A stretch of 64,000 nt of DNA from an uncultured Collinsella sp. Its GTDB lineage: Bacteria; Actinomycetota; Coriobacteriia; Coriobacteriales; Coriobacteriaceae. Below the pieces are notes generated by a model that ran no database searches, was not told where the DNA came from, and saw only the letters and a list, made by a program, of their open reading frames with translations. Below, one piece after another: positions 17,237-27,900 of this stretch. The position numbers were made by a program, and so were the translations under genes. Where the stretch lies: assembly GCA_958439425.1 (NCBI GenBank), contig CAUBVH010000003.1, positions 1 through 64,000 on the forward strand, given 5' to 3'. Positions within the stretch are counted from its first letter, which is position 1. Each line of letters opens with the position of its first letter.

Positions 17237-18410
17237 AGCGGCTCCTTCCAAAGATCAGCGTAGCGGCGGCGACAAACACCAGGGCCATCAGGACGAGCGC
17301 GCCGGCGCGAACAGCGAAGGGCCCCAGGTCCTCAAAGAAATACAGGCGATTGAACATGTCGCAGATGAGCTTGACGGGGTTGAGCCAGCACTCGACCGGA
17401 CAAGCGCGGGCGACGTCGTCGGCAAGCGCCATCGCCGGCTCGCCGTAGAGGCCGGCGAACAGGGCGCACGTGGTGGCAAAGCCCGTGAGGATGCCCGACT
17501 TGGATGCCTTGCCGCCCTTAACGGGAAGCGTGCCCACAAAAAGCCCCAGGCCCGTGGCGGCAAGCGCGGATGCAGCCCCGCCCAGCAGGCACAACCCCTC
17601 GCGCCCGCCAAAGTCGACGCCCACGACCAGGCGCACGTAGCCGATCGCAACCGCCATCGATGCAAAGGAAACCAGCCACGAGCCGACAAAAATGCCGGCC
17701 AGCGACGCCGTCTTGGAAAGACCGCCCACGCAGCGGCGCGCGCCAAGGCCCGACAGATTAGGCTGCAAATCGACGACGCTCAAGGCGGCAAACTCGGCAG
17801 ACATCATCGCGACCAGGCCAAAGAGCGCGTAGTAGTAGATGACCGTGCCATCGGGCGTGGCACGAGTCAGGCTCACGCGGCGGGTTCCGCCCTCGAGCGA
17901 CAGGGCGTGCGCAACCGCCGCCGGATCGGCGAGCACCGCCGGGTTGTCCTGGGCAATCTGGCGCATGAGCTCGACATTTTGCGTATACGAGCTTGCCACC
18001 GTTTCAAGGATGCTGCGGTCGGTGAGCACCGACGAGGCGCGCGAGCTGTCGTAACTCGACAGCAGCGTGAGCCTGGGCGTGCCCGCGGCATCAACCGTAT
18101 AGATGCCCGCGACCTCGCCGGCCTTGAGCGCTTTGCGCGCGACAGCCAAGTCTTCGTACTCGCTCACATCGAGCAGCTGATCGTCGCCTGCCTTGGCAAG
18201 CGAAGCTGCCACATCCTTAAAGGTCGAGGCATCCCAGGCCTCGTCCGCCACGACGGCAACCGGCACCGGGTCGACCGTGCCGTCGGAGCTGAGGTTCGCA
18301 AACATAAACATGAACATCGTGGAAAGCGCGATAGGAAAGAGAGCGCCCCAGACCCACGTGCTCGGCCGGCGCAGCAGCGTCTTGACCGTGGTGATGATGG
18401 TGTTGAACAT
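17223..18410 (-). CDS. ABC-2 type transporter permease (first of pair)
   Basis: 395 residues. The layout mirrors the following gene: an N-terminal helix (about 17-40) starting after a short basic stretch, an extracytoplasmic region (40-195), then five or six helices (about 205-390). The two permeases probably form a heterodimer. ATG 18410 is 9 bases after the ATPase stop with GGGGGCGG upstream. The operon order is ATPase, permease, permease. Confidence 0.85.
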   Translation of the reverse strand: MFNTIITTVKTLLRRPSTWVWGALFPIALSTMFMFMFANLSSDGTVDPVPVAVVADEAWDASTFKDVAASLAKAGDDQLLDVSEYEDLAVARKALKAGEVAGIYTVDAAGTPRLTLLSSYDSSRASSVLTDRSILETVASSYTQNVELMRQIAQDNPAVLADPAAVAHALSLEGGTRRVSLTRATPDGTVIYYYALFGLVAMMSAEFAALSVVDLQPNLSGLGARRCVGGLSKTASLAGIFVGSWLVSFASMAVAIGYVRLVVGVDFGGREGLCLLGGAASALAATGLGLFVGTLPVKGGKASKSGILTGFATTCALFAGLYGEPAMALADDVARACPVECWLNPVKLICDMFNRLYFFEDLGPFAVRAGALVLMALVFVAAATLIFGRSRYEHL

Positions 18411-18419
18411 GGCCGCCCC

Positions 18420-19358
18420 CTAGTCGCGCAGCTCGCGGCCGGTGATCTCGAGGAACACGTCGTTGAGGGTCGGCGGTTCGGAATAGATGCGGCCGAGCGG
18501 CACGTCATGCGAGCGCAGCGCATCGAGAATGTCCGTCAGGTTGTGCGGGCTCGCTTCGCACGAAAACGTGAGCTGTCCCGCCGTTGCCGAAAGGTCCAGA
18601 ACGTGCGGCAGGCTTGCGACGGCACCGAGCGCCGCACTCGGAACCTCGCCGACCTCGATTACAATCTTCTCGCCCATCTGAATCATGCGCTTGAGCTCGT
18701 CGTTAGTGCCCTGCGCCAGCACGCGGCCGCCGTCCATGATCATAATGCGGCTGCAGATCTGCTCGACTTCCTCCATGTAATGGCTGGTATACACCACCGT
18801 GGCGCCCTCGTCGCGCAGGCGGCAGATGCCCTCCAGGATGGCGTTGCGGCTTTGCGGGTCGACCGCCACCGTGGGTTCGTCAAAAAAGATGAGCTCGGGC
18901 TTGTGCGCGATGCCGCAGGCAATGTTGAGACGACGCGTCAGGCCGCCCGAGAGCTTGCCGGGGCGGAACTTGGTAAAGTCGCCCAGGCCGACAAAGTCGA
19001 TCGCCTCGTCCACCAGCGCGCGGCGGCGCTTGCGGTCGTTGACGTAGAGACTGCAGAAATAGTCGATGTTCTCGCGCACGGTGAGCTCGTCGAACACCGC
19101 CACCTGCTGCGGCACCACACCGATGCGGCGCTTGAGGTCGTAGCGGGCGGGCGTCATGCGCTCGCCGAACAGCTCGATGGTGCCCTTGTCGTAGGCGAGC
19201 AGCTGCAGGATGCAGTTGATGGACGTGGTCTTGCCCGAGCCGTTGGGGCCCAGCAGGCCAAAAATCTCGCCGGGGGCGATGTTCAGGTTAAAGTGGTCGA
19301 GCGCAATAAGATCGTCGTAGCGCTTGACGAGGTTTTCGACGTGGACGATGTCTGTCAT
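18420..19358 (-). CDS. ABC-2 type exporter ATPase
   Basis: 312 residues from ATG 19358. Walker A GPNGSGKTT, signature LSGGLTRRL, Walker B LIFFDEPTVAVD and the switch His in VVYTSHYMEE are intact. The C-terminal 80 residues form the extra domain usual in DrrA/NatA-type ATPases. The open frame runs upstream to 19424 but its sequence is not ATPase-like and lacks a ribosome site. Transcription is divergent from the sensor kinase, with a 199-bp gap. Confidence 0.9.
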   Translation of the reverse strand: MTDIVHVENLVKRYDDLIALDHFNLNIAPGEIFGLLGPNGSGKTTSINCILQLLAYDKGTIELFGERMTPARYDLKRRIGVVPQQVAVFDELTVRENIDYFCSLYVNDRKRRRALVDEAIDFVGLGDFTKFRPGKLSGGLTRRLNIACGIAHKPELIFFDEPTVAVDPQSRNAILEGICRLRDEGATVVYTSHYMEEVEQICSRIMIMDGGRVLAQGTNDELKRMIQMGEKIVIEVGEVPSAALGAVASLPHVLDLSATAGQLTFSCEASPHNLTDILDALRSHDVPLGRIYSEPPTLNDVFLEITGRELRD

Positions 19359-19545
19359 GAGGCGGCCCTTCTGTTGGTCGTGGCCCGGTACGATTGCATC
19401 ATCGCAGGAGCGGGCGGCGCGCACCAGTGAGCTTTGTCACGAGTGCGGAGGTCTTGGTCGTACGGCCTGCCGACGCCCCCGCTTTGCCGCGCGGGAGAAA
19501 TGTCACGGTTGCGCAGGCGGCCCCTCCACCACGCGCGGCATCGCG

Positions 19546-19551
19546 TACAAT
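19546..19551 (+). promoter_or_regulatory. -10 box of an apparently leaderless sensor-kinase mRNA
   Basis: TACAAT ends 6 bases before the first ATG of the kinase, so the transcript should begin at or next to the start codon. No Shine-Dalgarno sequence is present and no clear -35 was found. Confidence 0.6.
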
Positions 19552-19557
19552 ACCCGT

Positions 19558-20703
19558 ATGAACAGGCTTTTCGACAAATCGATTGTGCTGGCGTGCTGCA
19601 TCGCAGCCGCCACAGACCTTGCTGTGGACGCTCGCTTAGTCGCGGCGTTTTGCCTGGGCGTTATTGCCACCTCACTGGCCGAGGTCGCACAGGGAAATCG
19701 CGCCCGCCGTGCGAGCGAGGCCGTGAGCTACGCTTACATCATCGCGGCTGTCTTCGTGCCGCCGTTTATGCCGTTTGCGCCTCTCGCCCTCTATGACATC
19801 GCGCGGCGCGTGCGCCGTGAGCACGCCTGGATCGCGTTGGGTGTCGGTGCTGTCTTTGCCTGTGCGCTCGTCGCGGACCTTCGTGGCGGCGTGCTCACCA
19901 CCCGAACGCTGTTGCCAACCGCCATCCTTTCGATCGCTGCCACGTTGCTGTCGCTGCGCACCGCGCAGCTGGAGCGCGAACAGGAACGCATGCGTCGCAC
20001 CCGCGACAAGCTGCAAGAACGCGCCCTGGCACTCGAGGCACGCAACCGCGACCTCGCCGACCGCCAGGACTACGAAGTCGAGCTCGCGACGCTCGCCGAA
20101 CGTGCCCGCATCGCGCGCGAAATCCACGATAACGTGGGCCACCAGCTCACGCGCGCTTCGCTTCAAACCGAAGCCCTGCGCGTGGTCCATGCCAACGAGC
20201 CCGGCGTTGCCGCCGATTTCGCCGACGTCAAATACACCGTTGACGAGGCGCTCCAGCTCGTGCGCGCCAGCGTCCACGCGCTCAACGACAATGCGACCAA
20301 CCTCTCCGTGCAGCTCGAACGCATCGTTGAAGGCGCGCGCTCGGACAGCGGTCCGCAGATTGAGCTTGAGGTTTTGGCCGAGCATGCGCCCGCCAACGTC
20401 GCCAACTGCTTTGCGGCGGTGCTGCGCGAGGCGCTTTCCAACGCCATGCGCCACGCCCATGCCAAAACCATTACCGTGCGGTGCATGGAGCATCCGTCGT
20501 TTTACCAGCTCATCGTTACCGATGATGGCGCAGACGCGACCCCGGCGAGCAGCAGCAACGTCGCAGAAGGCATGGGGCTCGTCTCCATGCGCGAGCGCGT
20601 CGAGGCGCTTGGCGGAACCTTCACCGCCGGCCTGCGCGCCGGCGCCCCCGGCTGGCGCGTGTTTGCCACCGTCCCCAAACAGCAAGGAGATGACGCCCGA
20701 TGA
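19558..20703 (+). CDS. NarL-type sensor histidine kinase
   Basis: 381 residues. Four or five membrane helices fill the first 135 residues with very short loops, so sensing is probably within the membrane, as in LiaS/DesK-like kinases. A coiled-coil (about 135-175) leads into a HisKA_3 domain with the phospho-accepting H190 in EIHDNVGHQLTRA. The HATPase domain has N-box EALSNAMRHAHA, DDG and G-box GMGLVSMRERVEALGG. ATG 19558 has no ribosome site but lies just after a -10, so leaderless initiation is likely. The stop overlaps the regulator start (ATGA). It may sense envelope stress and control the divergent ABC-2 exporter. Confidence 0.9.
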   Translation: MNRLFDKSIVLACCIAAATDLAVDARLVAAFCLGVIATSLAEVAQGNRARRASEAVSYAYIIAAVFVPPFMPFAPLALYDIARRVRREHAWIALGVGAVFACALVADLRGGVLTTRTLLPTAILSIAATLLSLRTAQLEREQERMRRTRDKLQERALALEARNRDLADRQDYEVELATLAERARIAREIHDNVGHQLTRASLQTEALRVVHANEPGVAADFADVKYTVDEALQLVRASVHALNDNATNLSVQLERIVEGARSDSGPQIELEVLAEHAPANVANCFAAVLREALSNAMRHAHAKTITVRCMEHPSFYQLIVTDDGADATPASSSNVAEGMGLVSMRERVEALGGTFTAGLRAGAPGWRVFATVPKQQGDDAR

Positions 20704-21329
20704 GGCTCATAGTTGTCGACGACGACCGCTTGGTAGTCGATTCGCTCAAGATTATCCTGGGCGCCCAGCCGCAGATCGAAGTGGTGGGCACCGGAGCCGA
20801 CGGCAACGACGCGGTGGCACTCTACGCCGAGCACGCGCCCGATATCGCGCTGCTCGACATTCAGATGCCGGGGCGCGACGGCCTTTCGGCGGCGGGCGAA
20901 ATCCTTGAGCGCGACCCTTCGGCGCGCGTGGTGTTTCTGACGACATTCTCGGATGACGAGTACATTGTGTCGGCGCTCAAACTGGGCGCCCGCGGCTACT
21001 TGATTAAAACCGATGTCGCCGTCATTCCTCCGGCGTTGGCGCAAGTCATGGACGGCAAACGCGTGCTCGAGGGTAAGGCGATCGAAGATATCAACTTTGA
21101 TGGGACGGGCGTCGATGCCGGCACGACCCGCCGGCCCGCGGCCTTCGCCAGCCTAACCGACCGCGAGTTCGAAGTCGCCGAGCTCATCGCCCGCGGCCTC
21201 GACAACAAGGAGATTGCCGCCACCGCCTATATGGGCGAAGGCACCGTACGCAACCACATCAGCTCGATCCTGGCAAAGATGGGCCTGCGCAACCGCACGC
21301 AGATCGCCATCGCCTACCTGCGAGGGTAG
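20700..21329 (+). CDS. NarL/LuxR-family response regulator
   Basis: 209 residues. The receiver domain (1-120) has the acidic pocket VVDDD (5-9), the phospho-acceptor D53 in ALLDIQMPG, T82 in FLTTF and K104 in YLIKTD. The LuxR-type HTH (about 145-209) reads LTDREFEVAELIARGLDNKEIA ... GTVRNHISSILAKMGLRNRTQ. It overlaps the kinase by 4 bases. Target promoters are unknown; the neighbouring divergent exporter is the obvious candidate. Confidence 0.92.
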   Translation: MRLIVVDDDRLVVDSLKIILGAQPQIEVVGTGADGNDAVALYAEHAPDIALLDIQMPGRDGLSAAGEILERDPSARVVFLTTFSDDEYIVSALKLGARGYLIKTDVAVIPPALAQVMDGKRVLEGKAIEDINFDGTGVDAGTTRRPAAFASLTDREFEVAELIARGLDNKEIAATAYMGEGTVRNHISSILAKMGLRNRTQIAIAYLRG

Positions 21330-21793
21330 TTGCCCGACGATCAACCGCTCCGGCATAGCAAAATGGCTGCCACCGATTTAATGCCATTTCAAAACTATGC
21401 CGGTTTCCGGGGCTGAGTCACGAGTCCCCAACCATGCCGATATTCGTGAAAATAAAACCGCAGGTAGACGAGCCGTCATTTTGCAGAAAACGCGGGTATT
21501 GATGGGAGTCCTGAGTTTAGCCCCGAAAACGGCATGGTTCTGTTTGAACGGTCCTGCGCGAACGCACCCACCAGCCGCGTGGGGCCAAAAATGATCCGTT
21601 TTCCTCCGTCCCCGGGGGATCATTTGGCGGCGCCAACCACGAAATCGGCCCATCTACTACGTTTGACTCGATACCCCCAACCATACCCCCGTTTTCCAGA
21701 AAATCGCAGGCGTTCTACCTGCGGTTTTGTTTTCGCTTTTTTGGCATGGTTGGGGGTAAGGGGATAAACGTAGTAGATGGGCCGATTTCGTGG
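21330..21793. repeat. Repeat-rich gap: palindromic elements with CCTGCGG core
   Basis: No gene is seen. Element 1 (about 21389-21545) has imperfect ends AAAACTATGCCGG and CGGCATGGTT. Then comes a TGATCCGTTTTCCTCCGTCC...GGGATCA unit (21587-21622), repeated twice more near 28.4 and 28.6 kb. Element 2 has perfect 28-base arms (21637-21664 and 21766-21793, containing CCCATCTACTACGTTT), an inner ATACCCCCAACCAT arm pair and a central CGCAGG/CCTGCG hairpin. Related elements lie on the other side of the adhesin gene. Confidence 0.8.
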
Positions 21794-21821
21794 CGGCCCT
21801 TCCTCCCCTGCGCACAAAAGT

Positions 21822-21923
21822 GCCGCCACGGAGAAGGGAGACGTCTCCGTGGCGGCTGGGGGTGGGGGGGTGGGGCTATGTTCTGGCTCCCCGCCGGTCG
21901 CCCGGGGCCTTTTGGCCCCGGGC
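21822..21923 (-). terminator. Two strong hairpins after the LPXTG surface-protein gene
   Basis: GCCCGGGGCC TTTT GGCCCCGGGC (21900-21923) lies 14 bases after the stop codon. A second stem of 12 perfect pairs (GCCGCCACGGAG / CTCCGTGGCGGC, 21822-21856) follows and is trailed on the minus strand by CTTTTG. Together they should end minus-strand transcription. Confidence 0.7.
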
Positions 21924-21936
21924 GCTGCCAGCGTGC

Positions 21937-24900
21937 CTAGCGCTTACGGATACCCCAGACCAGGGCTCCGACGCCGGCCATGGCGATGACGAATGCCATG
22001 AGCAGTGCGGCGGCCTGCTGGTCACCCGTGGTGGGCAGGAAACCCTTGACCGTCTTGACGATGTTCGTCACGGTCTTGGGCGTGCCGGGATCGGGCGTCG
22101 GCACGGGCGTCTCGGGCTTCTTGTACGTGTTGTTGAACACGATACCCTCGACGCTCTTGTCGCCCTTGGTAAAGGTGACGTTCGCCTTGAGGTTGCCCTC
22201 GCCGTCGTCGACCACGTTGACGGTCGCGGTAAAGACGGACTTGTCGTAGGTCATACCGGCCTCGTCGCCCTTGACCTCGCTGATGGTGTAGACGTACGTA
22301 CCAGGCTCGTCATACTCGAACTTGTCGAAGTTAATCTTGCCGTCGGCATCGTTGGTGACGGTGGACTCGATGTCCTCGCCAACGAGCTTAAAGCTAAACT
22401 CGTCCTTCTTGAGCTCGCGTCCCTCGAGCACCTTGATGGCGCCGATGGAAACCTGCGTGGGCATGGCGTGATACTTGTTGGTAAAGCCAGCCGACTCGGT
22501 GGTTCCCTCGAGCTTGTGCGTCGCGGTCAGCGTGCCGTCACCATTGTCGGAGACGGTGGTCACGACGGTGTAGGTCGTACCGTCATAGGTGACGCCCTTG
22601 TACAGGCCGAGCGCGTTGGGGCAAGCCTCGCGCAGCGTGTACATGTGCGTGCCGGGTGCCTCGTAGCGGATCGGGCTCAGCGTAACGGTGCCGTTAGCGT
22701 CGTTGGTGCCGCTAGCGACAGTCACGCCGTCCTCGAGCAGCTCAAACGTGAACTCGCCAGCTGCAAGATCACGTCCGGTCAGACGCTTGACGGTCGTGAC
22801 CTGATCGGTCACGGAAGAATCGGTAGGCGTCACGCTGTACGTGTTGGTGAACGTAAAGTCCGCACCGTCGCCGCCGTCGCGCTTGACGCTCAGGTGCCCA
22901 GCGCCGTCGTCAGTCACGGTGTAGGAAACCTTGCGCGCGGTATTGGCGTCGTTAGTCACGCCAGGGGCGGTGCCGGACTCGGTCACCGTGTAGGTAAAGG
23001 TGTGCGAGCGCGGGGCAGCGGGATCTGCGGGCTCGGACTCGTCGCTGGGCTCGTCGGCGTTGGCATCAGCGTCGGCGTTGGCCTCTTCAGCCTCTGCCTC
23101 GTCGGCCTCGTCTGCCTCGGCCTTATCGGTCGCATCGTCCGTCACGCCCAGGGCGCGGTTGAGGTCCTCGAGCGTAAAGTGGATCTTGCCAAAGTCCACG
23201 TTGCCGGCCGCGTCGTTGGTTGCGGTCGTGCGCTCGGGCATCGGGGCACCCGCCTCATCGGCGGCCACGGTAAAGGTAAACTTACCCGTGATGTCGGCCG
23301 GGGTCAGGCCCTCGGCAGCCTGGAGCTTCTTGGTGCCGGCAAGCGCGGCGTCAACGGCATCGGCGCCGTAGACGTTCTCGAACAAGGGCTCGATGCCACC
23401 GTAGTCGACCGTTGCCGTCAGGGTACCGTCACCGTTATCGACGACGATAACCTTAAAGCCAAAGTACCACGTTGTAGCAGAAACGCCGTTCGGCAGCCCG
23501 TGTATAGCTTCGTAGGCCGTGTAGTTAATGGTCCAAGCAAGCTTACCGTCCTTGTCGGTACGATGGGCAAGCCCGGCAGACTCAAGATCGGCAAGCATCT
23601 TGGTGTCGTAGTGCAGCGCATCAAAGCTCACGTGCCCACCGATATTGGGCTTGAGATTTTCATAACCCACAAGCTCACCCTGATAGGCGATACCGAACCA
23701 GAACTCGCCGTCAACCATCGGGCGACCGGTCAGGGTCTTGGCGGCAACGACCTGAGCAGCGGTGCCACCAGGCGTGTTGGTCGTAGCGCTATAGCTGTTG
23801 ACGAACGGGACCACGGCGCTCTCGACCGCGGCCGCGCCGGTCTTGTACTCGGTCACCAGCGTGCCCTCGGAACCGCCGGAGACGGTCGTCGTGGCGGTGA
23901 GCGTGCCGGCGGTGTCGTCGGCGATGGCGATCGTCACGGTGCGGACAGCGTCGTCGTAGGTGTAACCCGGCTGGCCGTCATTCTTCTCGGCAACGGTGTA
24001 TGTAAAGGTCTTGCCGGCATCAGCCTGCGTAAATTTGACCTCATGGCCCGCCAGAATGTCAATCTGGCCGACTGTTCCCTCTATCGTTGCGGGGGACTCA
24101 TAGTTGTTGGCCCCGGGCAGCAGGCCAAGTGCGCTAGCCGAATCATCGTCGGCGGGCGTCACGGTAAAGGTGAACTGGCCCTCGGTCATGGGGCGTCCGT
24201 AGAGGGTCTTGCTGAGCTTGAGGCCGCCGGCCGCGGCGTAATCGAGCTCAGTGCGGTACGTGTTGGTAAAGCGTCCGTTTTCCTTCTTAGTGACGTTGGC
24301 GGTCAGGGTGCCATCGCTGTCCTCGGTCACGGTCACTTCGGCGGTTGCGACATGCGCGTCATACGTCATGCCGACCGTGCTGCCCGCGTTCTCGCGAATC
24401 TCGTACTTATAGGTTCCGGCAGCGGCGTAGTGGATCTTACCGAACTTGATGGCGGCGATGCCGTCCTTCGCGTCCCTCTTGCTCACGGTTACGGTTGCGG
24501 GATCGGGCAGCGGGGTGCCTTCGGGGGCGGTGATGGTAAAGCTGAACTCGTCCCCATCCGTCCAGTCGCGACCGTCAATAGCCTTGCTCAGGCCAAAGTC
24601 GAGCTCGGTCTCGAGCGGGGTCACGCTGTAGGTGTTCTTGAAGATCGCAGCCTCAGCATTCTTCAGAACATGCTGGGCGCTGAGCGTGCCGTCGCCGTTA
24701 TCGGTGATGGTCGTCTCGATGGCGAACTTGGCGTCACTGTAGGTAATGCCCTTGCTGGTGGTTCCGCCCTTGACCTCGCGCAGCGTGTAAGCGTGCGTTC
24801 CGGCCTTGTCGTACTTCACGGCGCTCATCGTGATCTTGCCATCGGCGGCGTTCTTGCCGGTGGCGACGACCTTGGCGTCCTTGTCCCCGCCCTCGACGAG

Positions 24901-27900
24901 CTCGAAGGAGAACTCGCCCTCAGCCATGTCGCGGCCGGTCAGGAACTTGGTCGCGGTAATCTGTTCGGTGACGCTCGTCTCGACAGGCTTCACGTTATAG
25001 GTATTGGTGAACGCAAATGCCGCATCGCCGTCCGGCTTGTGGGATACGCTCAGATTACCCTTGCCGTCATCGGTCACGGTGTAGGAAACCTTGCGCGTGG
25101 CGTTAGCGTCGTTGGTCACGCCAGCGACCTCGCCAGACTCGGTCACGGTGTAGGTAAAGGTGTGCTCGCGCTTCTCGGGCTTCTCGCCCAGGGCCTTGTT
25201 AAGGTCGTCGAGCGTAAAGGTGATCTTGCCAAAGTCGACCTTGCCCTTGGCATCATTGGTCACGCTCGCGTTCGCGGGCATGGGTGCGCCCTCTTCACCG
25301 GTCACGGTAAAGGTGAACTTGCCGGCAATATCGGCCGGGGTCAAGCCATCAGGAACCTGCAGGTTCTTCTTACCCACGAGCGATGCCGCGACGGGCGTGG
25401 CGGTGTAGGAGTTCTCGAACTTAATGCTCTTAACGTCCTCGGCGGCGCCCTGCAGCTCGTGCGTAGCCACCAGCTGGCCCTTGTTGTTATCGCTGATGGT
25501 CGTCACGATGGTGTAGGTCGCGCCATCGTAGGTGATGCCGCCGGCATTGCCCTTGACCTCGTGCAGCGTGTAGATGTGCTGACCGATCTCGGTGTACTTG
25601 ATAGCCTTGAACGTAACGTTGCCGTTGGCGTCATTCTTGACGGTCTCGATAACCTTCGCGTCTTCGCCGAGACCCTCGCGCAGCTCAAAGCTGAACTCGC
25701 CGGCCTTGAGGTCGCGTCCGGTCAGGACCTTGGTCACCTTGATCTTGTCGGTGACGCTTGAATCGACGGAATTTGCAGCGTAGGTGTTCTTGAACTCAGT
25801 CTCGCCCGAAGTCACCTGTACGTCAGCGCTGAGCTCACCCTTCTTGTTGGGCGTTACCGTCACGGTAATCTCCGCGACATTCCCACTGTAAGTGATGCCA
25901 TCGATAGTTTGGCCGGCGTTCTTCTCGCTGACCTTATAAACGTACGTGCCGGGCTCGGTGTAGGTAATCTCGCCGAAATCGATGGCTTTGTTGCCCTGGG
26001 TCGCGACCGCGGTCGTGGACTTCGGCATCGGGGCACCGTTCTCGGACGTCAGACCAAACTCAAACTTGTCCTCTTTCGTCCACTCGCGACCCTCGAGCAC
26101 CTTGGTCAGGCCAAAGCTAGCCTTGGTGTCAACCTTTGCCGGCGTCATGTCGTACTTATAGCTGATCTTGCCGTTGTTGCCCAAGTAGGAATTGACATGC
26201 GTAGCACCCGCCTTGGCGGACACGTTGTTCCACCTGGGGTTGAGCACGTCGAGCGCGGTCTCGGTCAAGTTGCCGCCCACACCCTCCTTGGTGGTGTGGA
26301 GCTCGTCGATAAAGGCCAGGCGCGCGGTTCCCACGCTAAACGAAAGGTTATCGTCCTTGTCGCGAACTATGGCGCCGTCAAACTTCGCAGCGTCGCCGCC
26401 GATAAACTCGATGACGGCAGTGGCGGACTTGGCCTCGTTGTTCTCGCCCTGCTCCTCAAACTCATCCTTGTAGTAATAGGTGCCTTTTTCTGCCAGTGAA
26501 ATCTTTGCAGGCTGCGTGCATTCCTTATCGGTGTAAATGGGAGTCTGCTTCTGGAAGTAGTAGTAGCGGTTGGTATCGGCCGGCTCAAAGGTCGCAACCG
26601 TATCACCCAACGCACCGGTCTTCCACTTGTTTGCGTAGAAGCTCACGGTCTTGCTGTCATCGTCGGCAACGGTCGTATTCTTTTCGATGTAAGTCTTGAG
26701 CCCCGTGACCTTCTCAGGCGTAAATAGGTTGTCGAGCGCAACACTCTTCACGCTCGAAGCATACTTCACCTGGATGGGCTTAACGCTGTCGACCGAAAGC
26801 TTGCCGTCTACGGTCTTAAAGTGGCTCAGCGGAATCAACGATGCAGGAATGTTAACCGTTACGATATCGCCCTTCTGGGGATTGTCATCGCCGGCACGCT
26901 GCACGGTAATGAGCAGGTCTTTTGCCTTGCCGGTGAACTCATATGTGTCGGTATTGGTTTCTTCATTGAACGTCTTGCTCGCCTCGGTAAACGGCGTGCC
27001 GTTGATGACGACTTCGGTAAATCCATCGACCTGCATAAAGTCGCCCAGCTCGTCGGTAAACGTGATGTAGCCAGACTTGGTCTTGTCATATCCCTTATGG
27101 ATTTCGGTCGGATAAGGCGCCTCCGATGTGATGGCCTGCGAGATGTCGTCGAAGACCTTCTTGAGCTCTTCGGCATTGGTCGCCGACTTGTAGTAGTCGG
27201 AGTTTTCCGCGCGTGCACCATGAGTATCCCATGCCGTGGCATTGGGGTAGTTGCTCGAAACGGCGTGCATGAACTTGTTCTCTTTTTGGCTTTTTCCCGA
27301 ATCCTGGATACCAGCGCTGGGGTCCGCGCCATCAAAGATGCCGATAGTATAAACGGTGGCCTTGCTGTCCTTCATGTTCTTAGCAGCTGTCACGGCAGCG
27401 TTGGCGACACCCGCATCGAATTTATTTTGCTTTGTTGGCGTACCGTCGGTAAAGAACACAATAATCTTCTTGGCGTCTTTGCGGCCAGAAGTGACAGTGA
27501 TTCCCTCGGCCAGCTCTAGGCCATAGTCGGCGCGCGTGGCGCCGGCAGGCTGAATTTGATTAATTGTATTCTTCTTGAGATCATCCGCATTGCTGCCGGA
27601 ACAGTAGGTCAATTCTTTCATAACCTGGGTGTAATTGTAGGAGTACCCTCCGTCGCGATACATATTGTTGCCGATATCGTTGGACTTCTTGCCCGCAAAC
27701 TTAACAATGGCAACCCTATGCTGCCTATTGACGCCCTCGATGCCCTCGTTTTGCTTGGCAATGGTATCGATAAAGCTATTCGCAGCGTTCTTCAACGCAT
27801 CGATACGCTTAGGTGAGTCTATACCGCCCATATGATCATCCATCGAGCCAGAGGCGTCCAGCACCATCACGATGTCGAGTGGCGTGGTAACCGTTACGGT

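Noticed and set aside
19324..19557. N-terminal extension of the sensor kinase
   Set aside because: The extension overlaps the divergent ATPase start and has no membrane or domain character. ATG 19558 follows directly on a -10 box.
21790..25761. 1323-codon plus-strand frame opposite the LPXTG protein
   Set aside because: It is the shadow of a repetitive gene. The minus strand has signal peptide, pilin domains and LPTTG anchor.
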